From: Tubulanus polymorphus
Lineage: Eukaryota; Nemertea; Palaeonemertea; Tubulaniformes; Tubulanidae
DNA length: 64,000 nucleotides
Direction: 5' to 3'
Assembly (NCBI RefSeq): GCF_964204645.1
Contig: NC_134029.1
Location: 22,462,450-22,526,449, forward strand
The notes beneath the pieces were generated by a model. That model was not told the origin of the DNA, did no database searches, and saw only the letters and a program-made list of their open reading frames with translations. The position numbers and the translations under genes are program-made. This document shows positions 33,616 to 45,100 of this stretch, one piece after another; the stretch's first letter is position 1; each line of letters opens with the position of its first letter.

Positions 33616-33937
33616 TAAAGCCGAGCGTAGGTCGACTTTGCGACGCGACGCGATCGTCGCGTTGCGTCACAAGTGGGGGCGCAAGTCGGTTGCGACGCGA
33701 TTTCCAGCGACTGTGTGCTACTAGTTGCTCCCAGTCGCAAGAGCGCGTAGGTCGGTTGCGACGGTCGCGTCTCGTCGCAGAAAGTAGAACATGTGCGACT
33801 CATTGCGACTGGCGTCGCTGGCAGTCGCAACTCGTCGCAAGGTGTAGCGTAGGTCGGTGTCGTTGCGACGCGATCGTCGCTGTGAATCGCGTCGCAGTGA
33901 GTCGCAAGCCGTCGCAAGGCCGACCTATGCCCGGCTA
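33616..33937. mobile_element. GC-rich TIR module A, dispersed copy
   Basis: The left end taaagccgagcgtaggtcga and the right end ccgacctatgcccggctaa form inverted termini around the same gtcgca/gtagaacatgtgcgac interior as in the 31-33 kb island. It stands alone, apart from element B. Confidence 0.8.
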
Positions 33938-34613
33938 ACGTCATTGAACTTCTGTGGAAACGACTGTCTTTTTCCTATTCGCTCATCTCCAAGGGATTTT
34001 ACCCCCTCTGGTAGCATTTCCGTGAACTAAACTCTTAAAGGTCTTCCTCGAGTAACAGCGACTGTAGAACAAATTCCGTCGTCGATATCAGTTCTTTTGT
34101 TTTCTCGTTTTTTGTCAGTAAAAAGAAACACGTAAACAAACTTGTAAACCATAAAAACGCTTTATTACAAGGAATAAAATTCAATCAAAAAGCGAAATTT
34201 CATAACATGAACTTTTAACGATTTACATGATATCACTAATTACGGGTACAGAATTTGATGTCAAACTCCACCGAAGTCGGATTTGACGTCGAGCTCATCC
34301 GATATACGAAGTATTTGCCATCTAACTCCGATAGTCAGACACATTTTCGTAATCCAAAATGATCCCCGACTTGAGCCAAGTCAATTGTAATGTTTGTTCA
34401 CGGGACGGAATTAATCGAGGATATTTACTGTCACTGATATCCGATCCTGAAATTGCCATGTCTCTGATTCGATCATTCGATGGCTGGAACGCTGTCAGTT
34501 TGTTTACTTGGCGAACAAACACAATTGTATAATCGGTATGACGTTCAATGTAGTGAGATCCGCTAAAACAGCCTGTTTAGAACGAGAGAGATAGAAAAAA
34601 AATACGTCGTAAG

Positions 34614-35550
34614 TTATTTTCTACAACAATAGAATCTTGCACAGAAATATCGACGGATTTCCCGTCCTAGTAAAAGATATATGTAAAAGTTGACCACATA
34701 ATTACACAATTGGAACTGAATGAATGCATCGTATAAAAATGCCTTTCGGGCAGGTAGGATTGGTAGGAATACAGTAACAGAGGAAGGTAGGGTGAAAATT
34801 GCAAACGCAAATGAAACTGTTACGAGCATTATTGTTGTACGTTTTGCTTTCGTAGTTGTCACATGGATGAAACCAATTTTGAGCCCCTGAATAACTGAAC
34901 TATTATAACAGAATTCGATATAAAAATCAATGTCAATGGTAGAAGATGAACGTATGAAACGTATATGAAAAAAAGTAAGCACATGTCGGATAACTCGTAG
35001 TAACATCCGTGATCGTTTGAGAATTGCATCATTACTGCCGGGTGAATACCTATCAGCGATGCATTTATTGTGAAAATGATTACAATCGCGCATCGGGCGA
35101 ATCTAGGCGTACATATGAAACGAGATGTGAACGGGTAGAGCACAACTGCCGAACGTTCTAGAGATATCGCTACTATTAACCAGCAACTATTGGCGCCCAA
35201 AGTATTCATCAGAGATTCGTAGATTTGACAACTGATGACGGAATTCATCAAGAATATCGCACCGCCAGTATTAACACGCAAGAACGGGCATCAGCGCAAA
35301 ACTAATACCGAACACAAAATCACATAAGGATAAAACGATCAGATCAGTTAGCGTAAGATAAACTGCGGAATCTGCGACTTATCATTATCAGGAAAGTGGC
35401 CGAATTTCCGAAGGTCCCCATCAAAAACAAAACCAGTAAAATCACGAATGAAATTATACGCTAGCTTCCAGACTTGTTCTCGACAGACATGATAGTGATG
35501 TGACTGGTGTAAGTCTGAGCGATTTGTATCGCAGTGTAATTCTTCATCAT
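34614..35550 (-). pseudogene. Intronless class A GPCR pseudogene
   Basis: Read leftward, ATG at 35550 opens an N-terminus with an NYT sequon. It hits an in-frame TAG (35461-35463) just before TM1 (FVILLVLFLMGTFGNS, with the GN motif). The frame changes near 35347 before TM2 (LIVLSLCDFVFGISF), near 35280 before TM3, and near 34862 in the third intracellular loop. TM3 ends SLERSAVVLYP in place of ERY/DRY. TM4, TM5, TM6 and a TM7 with NFYIYLLLGREIRRYF follow, and the frame ends at TAA (34614). CT.RFAR after TM3 recalls FMRFamide-type receptors, but that assignment is weak. Four lesions and no introns argue for a dead copy rather than an assembly slip. Confidence 0.82.
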
Positions 35551-36055
35551 TGTGTACATTTCATATTCATTATCGAGTTTCTTGTAAGCATTCAACTTTT
35601 ATTCACTTCTTTAAGCTTCACCGGAATTGACTGTAGCAAAAGAATCTTTATAAGTTATTATTCATCTATTTGAGATTGAATTGTCATTTCAACTTACAAT
35701 TTGTAAATTCGATTCCCGCAAAAAGATCAGATTTGTCAAATTTTTATCGCACAAAATTTAACTGAATAAGATGTAATTTCCGGAGAGAAAATAACAATAG
35801 ATACTAAAATATCTAGAGAACAGGTTGTAAATTTGATTAACGAATCACACAACTGCATGTTTATGGAGTCCTTGATACTGTGGGTTTAGGGAGTCCAAGG
35901 GCGGACCAGAAGCGGGGCAGTTGTGGGTTTAGGGAGTCCAAGGATGACAAGAAACGGGGCAGTTTCACAAACAGCTATTTCTTCCTAAACCGCAATGAAT
36001 ATCAATATCATTAAAACTGACCCGAGTCATAGATACAATAGAAACACATAACTAC
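35551..36055 (-). other. Region 3' of the last identified TBC1D19 exon
   Basis: The last TBC1D19 exon (about 24 residues) should follow on the - strand, but I could not identify it here or further left. Contains a 43-bp tandem duplication. A - strand AATAAA (tttatt at 35598-35603) is present but cannot be tied to a transcript. Confidence 0.4.
35879..35964. repeat. 43-bp tandem duplication
   Basis: tgggtttagggagtccaagg and a downstream cggggcagtt recur 43 bp apart (35881 and 35924), with a few substitutions between copies. Confidence 0.8.
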
Positions 36056-36126
36056 CTCTGCTGCTGCATACGACTGAACTTGAATCAGGTTGTTCTTCCG
36101 GAATGAGAAGATAGCGTAGGCCAACA
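36056..36126 (-). CDS. TBC1D19: TBC1D19 exon 15 (last identified)
   Basis: VLAYAIFSFRKNNLIQVQSY, then AAAE, ending GAG|GTAGTT in phase 0. Human continues for 24 residues; the matching exon was not found. Confidence 0.9.
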
Positions 36127-39100
36127 CTGAATAGTGAAAAACATAATTGAATTCATGAAAATCTATGAAAAAACAAAAACACACTTATATGAGGCTACTC
36201 TAAATGGATTCAATTTTTGTCACTGTTCATCGTCTAAAAGGAGTTTTGGAGGGTTTTGAGATGGTTCACTAACCGGGTAATAACTCCATACTGCCGTAGG
36301 CGAGAATTCTGTCCCATAATAGAAGAACCTGATCACTCGACAAATATCCCGAAAATGCTCTTATCAACCACTTGAACGCCATCTTCAGACTGAAATTGGA
36401 ACAATAAAGAAATTAGATCAGTCTCAGACTCTTCAGATTTTTCAGACTCTTCAGTTATACGGATTGAATACTGACGGCTGGGCTCCGACTGATTTCAGAT
36501 GCGCGAATAACTGAGGTTCATAACACTGTAACAACGACTCGAACAGTAGACACAAGCTTACTATACCCTGAAAATAATCACACTTACACGTCACCGAACA
36601 CTCGACTGCCTCAAGCGTCCTCAAAAAATTTTTTGGGGAAATTTTGATTAACGTCTGCCCCAGAAAATGCGTTGATCCGGTCAGTATTAATTCCGAACTG
36701 ATCCGTAATTTGGAATAAGTGTCATCAGGGTTCGTGTTAGGTTTTGTTAGGGATATGTTTCGGTTTAGGAATAGGGTTATTAAAGGATTAAGTTTATATC
36801 ATGATGAAAAGATTTGTACCCGAAAGGGCCTTGGCAATTCTATAATGCTGGGTTTTAGTTTTGAATCCAAATTTTCTTGAAATTCGCTTTAACACCACTT
36901 TGCGCACGCACAGAATGTTATTGGATTTTTAACAATAACCCGTCAGTCCCACGAGATCCGAGACTAGTGCATTCTATAATGCATATCCTTTTCAACTAGA
37001 TCAGTCAAAAATACGAACACCGCGTGTTTTGATATGAATTTTTCATTACCTGCGGATGCGATGAAATGCAGTGCAATCGACAGAAATATCGCGTGTACAT
37101 CTCTCGAAACACGTAATACAGTTTAACAACATCGTTGTATATGAAACACAGAGGTGCAACTGAAAATAGACAGCAGAACAAGGGTAGGGTAATTGACGAG
37201 TGATAGTCTATAGTCGTGTTCACACTATCGCTAGATAGTCCTTTCTAATTCGGAACGAAAAATTTAGAAAAAAATTTAGAACGAACTAAATTAATGCGGT
37301 GCATTCACCGCTATTTTTAAATCAGTGGTTATTACTAGTCCAGCTATATACAACCTACGAGCAATCATCTCAACTCTTGAGATAGTTATCTCAACTCTTG
37401 AGATAATCGCAACACTGAGATTGACAGCAGATTCTATTCACACTCGAGGAAATGGTAATGATCCATTCTGAAATTCACGTAAAAAATGGACCTACATCGG
37501 TCTTCTCGGTCGGCCTTAATTGTCCGTTCTAAAATGAAACCAATCTAAAATGGACTTTTCGCTAGTGCCTAGTGTGAACACGTCTTAGTCAGTTGTGAAA
37601 TTGGAATGGACTAAATTCAGAACGTTCTTGATAATGAACGTTTTTAATATCTTATGAACGCGGCAGCTGATGAAACAGATCTCCGCACAGTCGTCGAGTT
37701 AACCCTTTCAGTGCGTCTACACCGCAGTGCGGTGTACGAATCAGTGATGAATTTTGCTTGTACACCGCACTGCGGTGTATTGATTTAATTAGTAATTACA
37801 AATTATCTCTCTTGAAAGATGGCAGCACCTGTCAAACATAGTGAAATACTAGTAACTAACGATATACCGCACCAGGGGGTAGACGCACTATAGTGCTATT
37901 CCCTTTATTCAACACACAAGGGTCGAATTTTTCAGAATTTTCAAATTTCCTTCAGCACTATAGGGTATTGATTAGCCAGCAATGAAAGGGTTAATATTCG
38001 AAATACATAAGATTCTCTCAGCCGATCTATTAAACCGTTATACACTCACCATACATTGAGAATCCATGAAAAGGAATGACGCCATTAGGAGGATAATTAA
38101 CGGCGAATTCATTGATTCCCAGTTTGCCTCGGATGTAAGACTTTGCCGGCGTCGCGCTCAGATTCGCGAAATGTTCCAGAACGTGAGTGTCACGAGAAAA
38201 TGGCAGCAGAACCTGAGACACAATGAATTACGTAGTAAACGAAAACAATTTTTGCAACTTTGAAATAATCGCTTCCACGAAACCGCTTAATTCGAAGCCC
38301 TACCTGATAAATATAATCTTCAAACACAAAATACTGGTCGTCGTTTGAAGCGGTTAATTTCACATCCTGAAAAGTAATTTATCAGATCGAGTATTGATAA
38401 AAATTCAGCATTTTTTACTCACATTTGTTTTGAACACTACAGGCCAGACAGTATTGATGAATGGCTAATACGCAATCATTGATTCTCGTCAGAATTCAGT
38501 AACTGAAAGCTGTTGTTATCATTAGGAATAGAACAAAAAATATCGCGCGATCAATCATAGAGGTGTCAATGAACTTAAAATCTACGGCGGAAAAGAAACA
38601 ACATCAGGGATATTGTTTTCTTGTTCAGGTAAGCAAACTTTATGAGCGCTACAACTGTTCGGTGTATGTAATATACCTTGAATATAAGAGCATCGACTAA
38701 CAAATCATGTTGTAAAAAGTAGTGCTTCAGTTGTTCGTAGTACAGCCGATCCTGAAATGAAACAGTTACAAATCTATTTATTAGTTATTTTTTTCAAGCC
38801 TTTTCCGCTTTAGATACCACAGTACCACACGGGCACGCTCCTAACAAGGTTTTTATGTGATGCCTTGATTCAAGGTGATTATTAACCCCACATCATTGAG
38901 GAGTCAGCTAAGGAGTCTTAATAAATTGCCCATGGGCAAAGTGGTTTACCTTGAATAACTGGAGCTCATTTGCCTATGAGAAATCTTTTTAATTCTAGAG
39001 TTCTAAGGTCTTCTTTATACTGTACTTTTTCTGTCAAAGAAGGAGTCTTAAAAACTCTGATTTCACAGTGAATTCCAACCTACCAAAATCTGAACACTCT

Positions 39101-42100
39101 GATCAAAATCTGGCACTCCTGCCTCCTTTACTTTTACAAAAGACTGCACAGTTTCAGTGCTCCTATTTAGATAACATTGTGTTGCAAAAATTAAGAGAAA
39201 TATTCTTTCAAAAAATCGATCCCAGACAAAAATAGATAGACCAGGGATTAATTAATAAGCTAGAATTTCAGGGTGACTTTGATGACAGTACAAGCACATA
39301 CATGGCTTATATTATAGGGAAAACAGGAGACTTGGATTCAATCCCGAAATTGGTAGACAGACAAAATTGACAGACAACTGCTGTAGAGATGCATATCTGA
39401 AATGAACCAACTTGAAAGTCCGATAATCTCACTTTTCGCAGCTCGATAAAAGCAGAAAATGATGATGAAAATCTACGACATCGTGACAGCGATAGATCAC
39501 GACGACGACGGCGCTCATGAGCGATGATTTTTCAGATATTTTCGAGGCGCCCCCGACGACATACCGGAATGATTCATAGTTTTCCCAAATGTCAGAAACC
39601 GAAAAAATTGTTTTTACGGAATAGAACGAAGATAGCGCCAGATCAAACGCGGTTTCGATCGATATTTACGAGCCGCGTAAAACGACTTGATTACAGCTGG
39701 TTATTCAATAACAACACTATCAATCCGAGGGAACGCGTATTTTTAACCGTAAAAATGATATCACCCACTGACCGAGACGATGACACGAAAACAGAGCAAT
39801 CATTTTTTCACGGATGTAATCATAGCGAAAACATTCAGCAAATCATTTCTGGTTTTATGAAAGAATGAGAGAATTGTAGTTGGATATTATTACCCTGGGA
39901 CGCGGGTTAATCGGTGCACTATCCTTCGCACGATCAATTGATATTTCGCAACTTCAAATTCATCATTGCCGGTGATCGATCACGACTGTTAGTGATATGG
40001 GCTCGCCAACGGCAAAATAAGGTTTATGACTAGGGATTGGCCTGCAGCACATATAGACACAAAAGGAGACAAGCGATGGTTACGAGATGGTATAAATTTT
40101 ACACAACATTTAACAATTTCATCTATGAATAATGAATGAAAAGTATTCCTTCATTCGCCGAGTTTCTTCAGCCGGGATTTAAATACTCAATGAATACAAA
40201 GCGTTTTTTAAGCGAGATAAACTTCTGAAAGCCTTTCGCGGTTTGTTGTTTGAATAAAAAACCCTAACCGCGTCTAGTTTCGGCTTAGCTCAGCGAAAAA
40301 GATTTTTTTTCGGTTTCCGGCGAAGAGTAACGCAAATTTCTATCGACTGAAGCCGACAAGTTCACGCCGCGAATGTGACTAAATATTTCAGCTTCATTCG
40401 TGGACAAGGGTGATAAATTATTTCTGTTTTCATGCTGAAGTCGGTGTCTGAAATGAAATTTTTCTGAATTATAGAATTATAGAAACCGTTGCGTAGTGAA
40501 GAAAGCGCTAGCGTGAGAAATCGGGTTCTATTAAATAACGAAATTGGACAAGTAACCCGTGGTTGATAACCAGTTATTTAGTGGATTTCCAAGCAATAAC
40601 CGTTTCGACATTTCACCGTTAATGTACGTTTTACTTGACTAATGGCCGATTTAATAGAAATTCTGCATTTTAATTCACGCATTTCCTACGGCTACCCCGC
40701 AGTCTCCACAACGCCAGATTTACATATAAACTTCTGAAAAGTAATGATAATTCACGCGTGAAATAGTAAAACGCCTAAAGCGGCCCTGAAATCCGGCGCG
40801 AGCGTAGAGGTTCATTTCGATTGGGGGTAAGACAATTAGTTATGAAGAAAGATAAAAAGGATCGAATTATGACAAGTGGATGAGAGCGAGTTTAATGATA
40901 TCCACCTGTTCAATACCCGGTTAAACTAATCAATTATAAACAAGAGAATGAATATTATATATTCATACTAGATAAAGTTCGTCTGATCGTGACGAACTGC
41001 ATTTAATCTAATAATAACTAAACAAAGATGAGAATAACAGAACAAATGAAAACTAGCTTCAACCGAGACGGGAAACGTACCGGTATAGAGTTTTCGATCT
41101 GACACGCTCGAATTCAAACTGACAGAAAATGTCAACTCGAATTTGTCAGATCGTTACGAATAAACCGCGTCGATCAAAAGACGTATCGAACGGCGATCGA
41201 ATGAAGTCCGGTTTATATTCGTCGAGCTGATCGCGTGGCGCGGGCCGGATCTCCATCTATCCGATTTCCTATTCGAGGAGATGAGTGAAATAGAATGCGA
41301 CTGCCACGTATTCGATTATGACAATCTTATTTACTTGTTGCCGCGTCAACGAAATGGATTCAACGTCTGACGACGACGACAACAAAATTCACGAAATGAA
41401 ATAAACGTAAAAGCGGATTTCGATATCGCTGGCGAATGAGTCTGTCGAGACCCGGCGTGTGATCCGAGTGAAAACAATGCCGTAAGCGGAATCGACGAAG
41501 AATCAACAGCGAATCGACGATGAAATGCTTTTTCTCGAAGACATGGAATATTCATCAGACACATTCGTACCGACAAGTTTGTAACACCGCCTGCGAACTT
41601 GTTCGTCGATTTCTTACGATAAATCTATGCGGAACTAGCGGGCGTGAGAAGGTCAGACCTACGGCAATAAGGAACGAAAGTAATTTGGGCGTCATATTGA
41701 AAACTGAGTCTCGAGGTGCAGTCGTGGAAAAGCTATCCGCGAAGTATAGCCCTTTCGAAGATAATCCCTTCATCCGACGTTAGTCTCACCAGAAACGAGT
41801 CTCTTCGCATGATACAACAGTTTCATCATCAGACGGCATAAAAAACTCGTAAGGCCGAGTGTCAGCATTAAATCATTTGGAACAATTCCAGACCGACAAT
41901 GCAACCGGAGAAATGATCAATGACGATCCAGACGCAGCAGCCTGATCTGCGTCTGACATTTTGATAGATTGATTGACCAGCAACAAAACCTGATCAGTTC
42001 AATCTACCATAAAATGAGCCGATGATCACAAACGGTGGAACGGTTGATCAAGTATTTTCTCTACCTTTTGCAGACACCGGTGAAGATTTCGGTCGCAGTG

Positions 42101-45100
42101 CTTGGCATACAGGTGCGGATCTAAGAAATTTTGAAGGCCAGGGAGCGAAGATAAAGCATTTTCAGATAAAGCTGCCATTCCGTAATCGGGGTCCCACCCT
42201 CGGTATTAGGTATTTTCTAAGAAATAATCGGGATATTTGCAACTTCCTAAGGGGTTGAGTGTCAAACTTGCAGGGTTTTAATGATCTTTCTCTTGACGAA
42301 AAGGGCAACCTCAACGGGAAGGCAAGGTTCCGGAGCCCCTAAATCCGCGCCTGATATATCCTGTAACTCTGCGAAATTTAGCCCAGCGATCAAATTCATG
42401 CACTGGCAACTTGTTATTCGCATTACAAAGGGTAAATTGATCATAACAAGGTCAACAGAGCCTTAATTGCAGTGTTAATCATTAACGCCTGTTGTAAGGT
42501 GATAATCAGTGGATTTCATGTATACGGCATCTCACATTAGACATTAGAGAATATTCTTTATTTTATCAGAGAAATTTCCTTCTAATGAAAGCTCAAGACC
42601 TCAAACGGTCTGAGAACACATCAGCCGCAACGCCGGCGGGGCTTTATGCGAAAACTTGTCTGGTTTCTTTGTCGCGCGAAAAACAGCATCATCGCTAGTT
42701 TTTAAAATTCACGCGCAGTGAAGAATAAGAAAACCAAAAATCAAGTTCTAACGATCACAGGTCTAGAGGAAGCCGTAGTACTACGTTTGTGGGCTACGAT
42801 AAAAATCCGTATTAAGGATAATCTTTTTGGTGTATTTTCGTGGCTGCCGACATCAAATAATCGATTGAGGTTCGAATTTTCCAGTCGAGACCACCTCATC
42901 CGGATCGGTTGAATCCAAATGTTGCCGTAACGTGGGGATCATTCCCAATCTGTAATATGATCTTATTCCCAAATAAATAGGCTACCGTATATTTTAAGTA
43001 AATAGTAACGAAATATTCTCAGGGTGCATCAATTACCGTGAATATATTTCAAATAATACAACTCTAGTAATAACACCAGTATTATTTCTATGTAATTTTG
43101 GCTTCAGTTTATGTTAGTTACACTTAATCGTAACTGATTCATATTCGAGTTGTAAACCTGAAGAGGATGTAATGTGTGAACATCGAAATTGATTGTTACG
43201 TAAAATAAAGCATCGTCGTATATATTTATCAAAATTGATTGCTGCATTTTCATGGATCCTCAAATGCGCGCGAAATCTCCACTAAAAAGTGTATATTCTA
43301 ATTACCTGAGGCTCGAGTTTAGTAATGCATATTTATGAACACTTACGATTTCATCTACCGTAACACCGAGAATTTGACTCCATATTTCTGCTCGGTGCGA
43401 CGTGTTGCAGCCTTTCTTTGCGAATTCCTGCGCCACGGGTCCGTGGTTATGGGCAATAACTAGAAATGAAATTCGAATAAAAAATCAGATCGTTTATCAA
43501 ATACCGTTCATTCCGAGGCGAGTTCTTCGGCAAAGCTTTTTGTTTTTATACCTTTCTTTGCGAGCTTTGATCGTTCCGATTCGAACAATTCTTGCGGGAT
43601 AAACGAGCAATCATCAACCCCCGCCTGACATTGATTTATAGACATTTCGCTGTACTGCAGTCTCTGAAACAACAACAAGACGATCATTATTCAATAGATA
43701 TCGCCGAATTTAGTAAAGTGACCTCAGTTGATCCGATCAGGGAGGTGGGAGTGTGACCTCCCTGATCCGAAGGAGTACTCTAAAGATCTGGATATTGTAC
43801 GGGCGAATAATATGCATTTACAGAACTGGGACTAAGTGGATCGCATCAGATTTCGCTTATGTTCGTGACACGGAAAAAATCCCTCACTACGTTGACCAGA
43901 ATACCTGATCACTGTAGGAGTTTTCACCGAAAATCAGAGTCATTTTACATTAGAAATAGTAGTTTAATTGAAAATGAACTAGAAATCATTCTGATTTTGA
44001 GAGTATTTTTGGGAATGGTTGAAAGTTAAACTACTCTCTTAATTGAAAATGAACTAGAAATCATTCTGATTTTGAGAGTATTTTTGGGAATGGTTGAAAG
44101 TAAAACTACTCTCAAATAGTAGTTGTTGTCACGTCTGTTCAGGTGACGAGGAAAGGAGTAGAGAAAGGTACAGCTACATGATCAACAGTGAATCGAGCCG
44201 AGAACCACTGAATTCATGAATCTGAATGGATAAAATGCTCTCTGTTCCCACAGTTTTAATTGGAATTGATATGAAAATGAAACACGTCAGTCTAAACGGA
44301 TTACCGCACGGAAATCATGAACGAATTTTCATAGCAAAACAGACTCGTTAGTTTATATCCCTTCGATCCCTGCAGGCGACTTTAAACCGAGACGCTTCAT
44401 TCAGACGTCATCGATACAAAACTGATTTCATATTTCTATCGATGAGATTTGTTTATCACGTGGAGGAATATGTCCTTTAATACAACACGAGCTAATTCAA
44501 ATCCTGAATTATATGGCAAAATATGTGTGATCATGCGCATAGGCTTTTGCTTGAAAATTAAAATTGATGGGATTTGCTATCGTTTGAATTCTAGACCAAA
44601 ATATAAAGCCTAGTTCGAAAGAAATAACTATAAAGTCTTTGCAAATCTTACAGTATAAGAAATCTCAGTTGATTAAGCGAAAATTTCCGGGACTTCAGTT
44701 AATTGTTCGAAGTTTTCTATGGCTCTGCATTTGATCGCAACGAGGTTCTATTCCTAATCAGACTATACGTTTCAACCGGCGACCTTTCAAGGTCTTCTAC
44801 AAATTACTGCAATCGATAATAGAACGAATATCAGTCGGAGAGAACAACAAAACCGAGAAAAACAATTCCATAAGAAAATCAGAGCCATTTGAAAAGTTTT
44901 CCGACAATCGATTTAAAAAATTTTCTTTGTAATTAAGAATCTTAGATCTTCATCCGTCGACAAACAATTCATAGCTTGCGGCAGAGTAATCTATTTATAA
45001 AAATAAGATCGTTTAGAGTTCAGATCCGTTTGCATCACTTATCTTGAGACAGAACCTATACCAGCTACAAATACAATATATATATATATCACCGAAATAA

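Noticed and set aside
30128-33944. Numerous Arg/Ala/Thr-rich open frames in the GC-rich island
   Set aside because: All arise from repeated gcgacg/cgtcgc blocks of modules A and B and recur in several frames. No transposase motif is present.
34322-34522. 66-codon - strand frame beyond the GPCR pseudogene
   Set aside because: Does not match the missing TBC1D19 tail or any known domain.
39524-39868. 114-codon + strand open frame inside TBC1D19 intron 8
   Set aside because: Basic, low-similarity composition, no splice context and no recognised domain. The intron needs no exon here.
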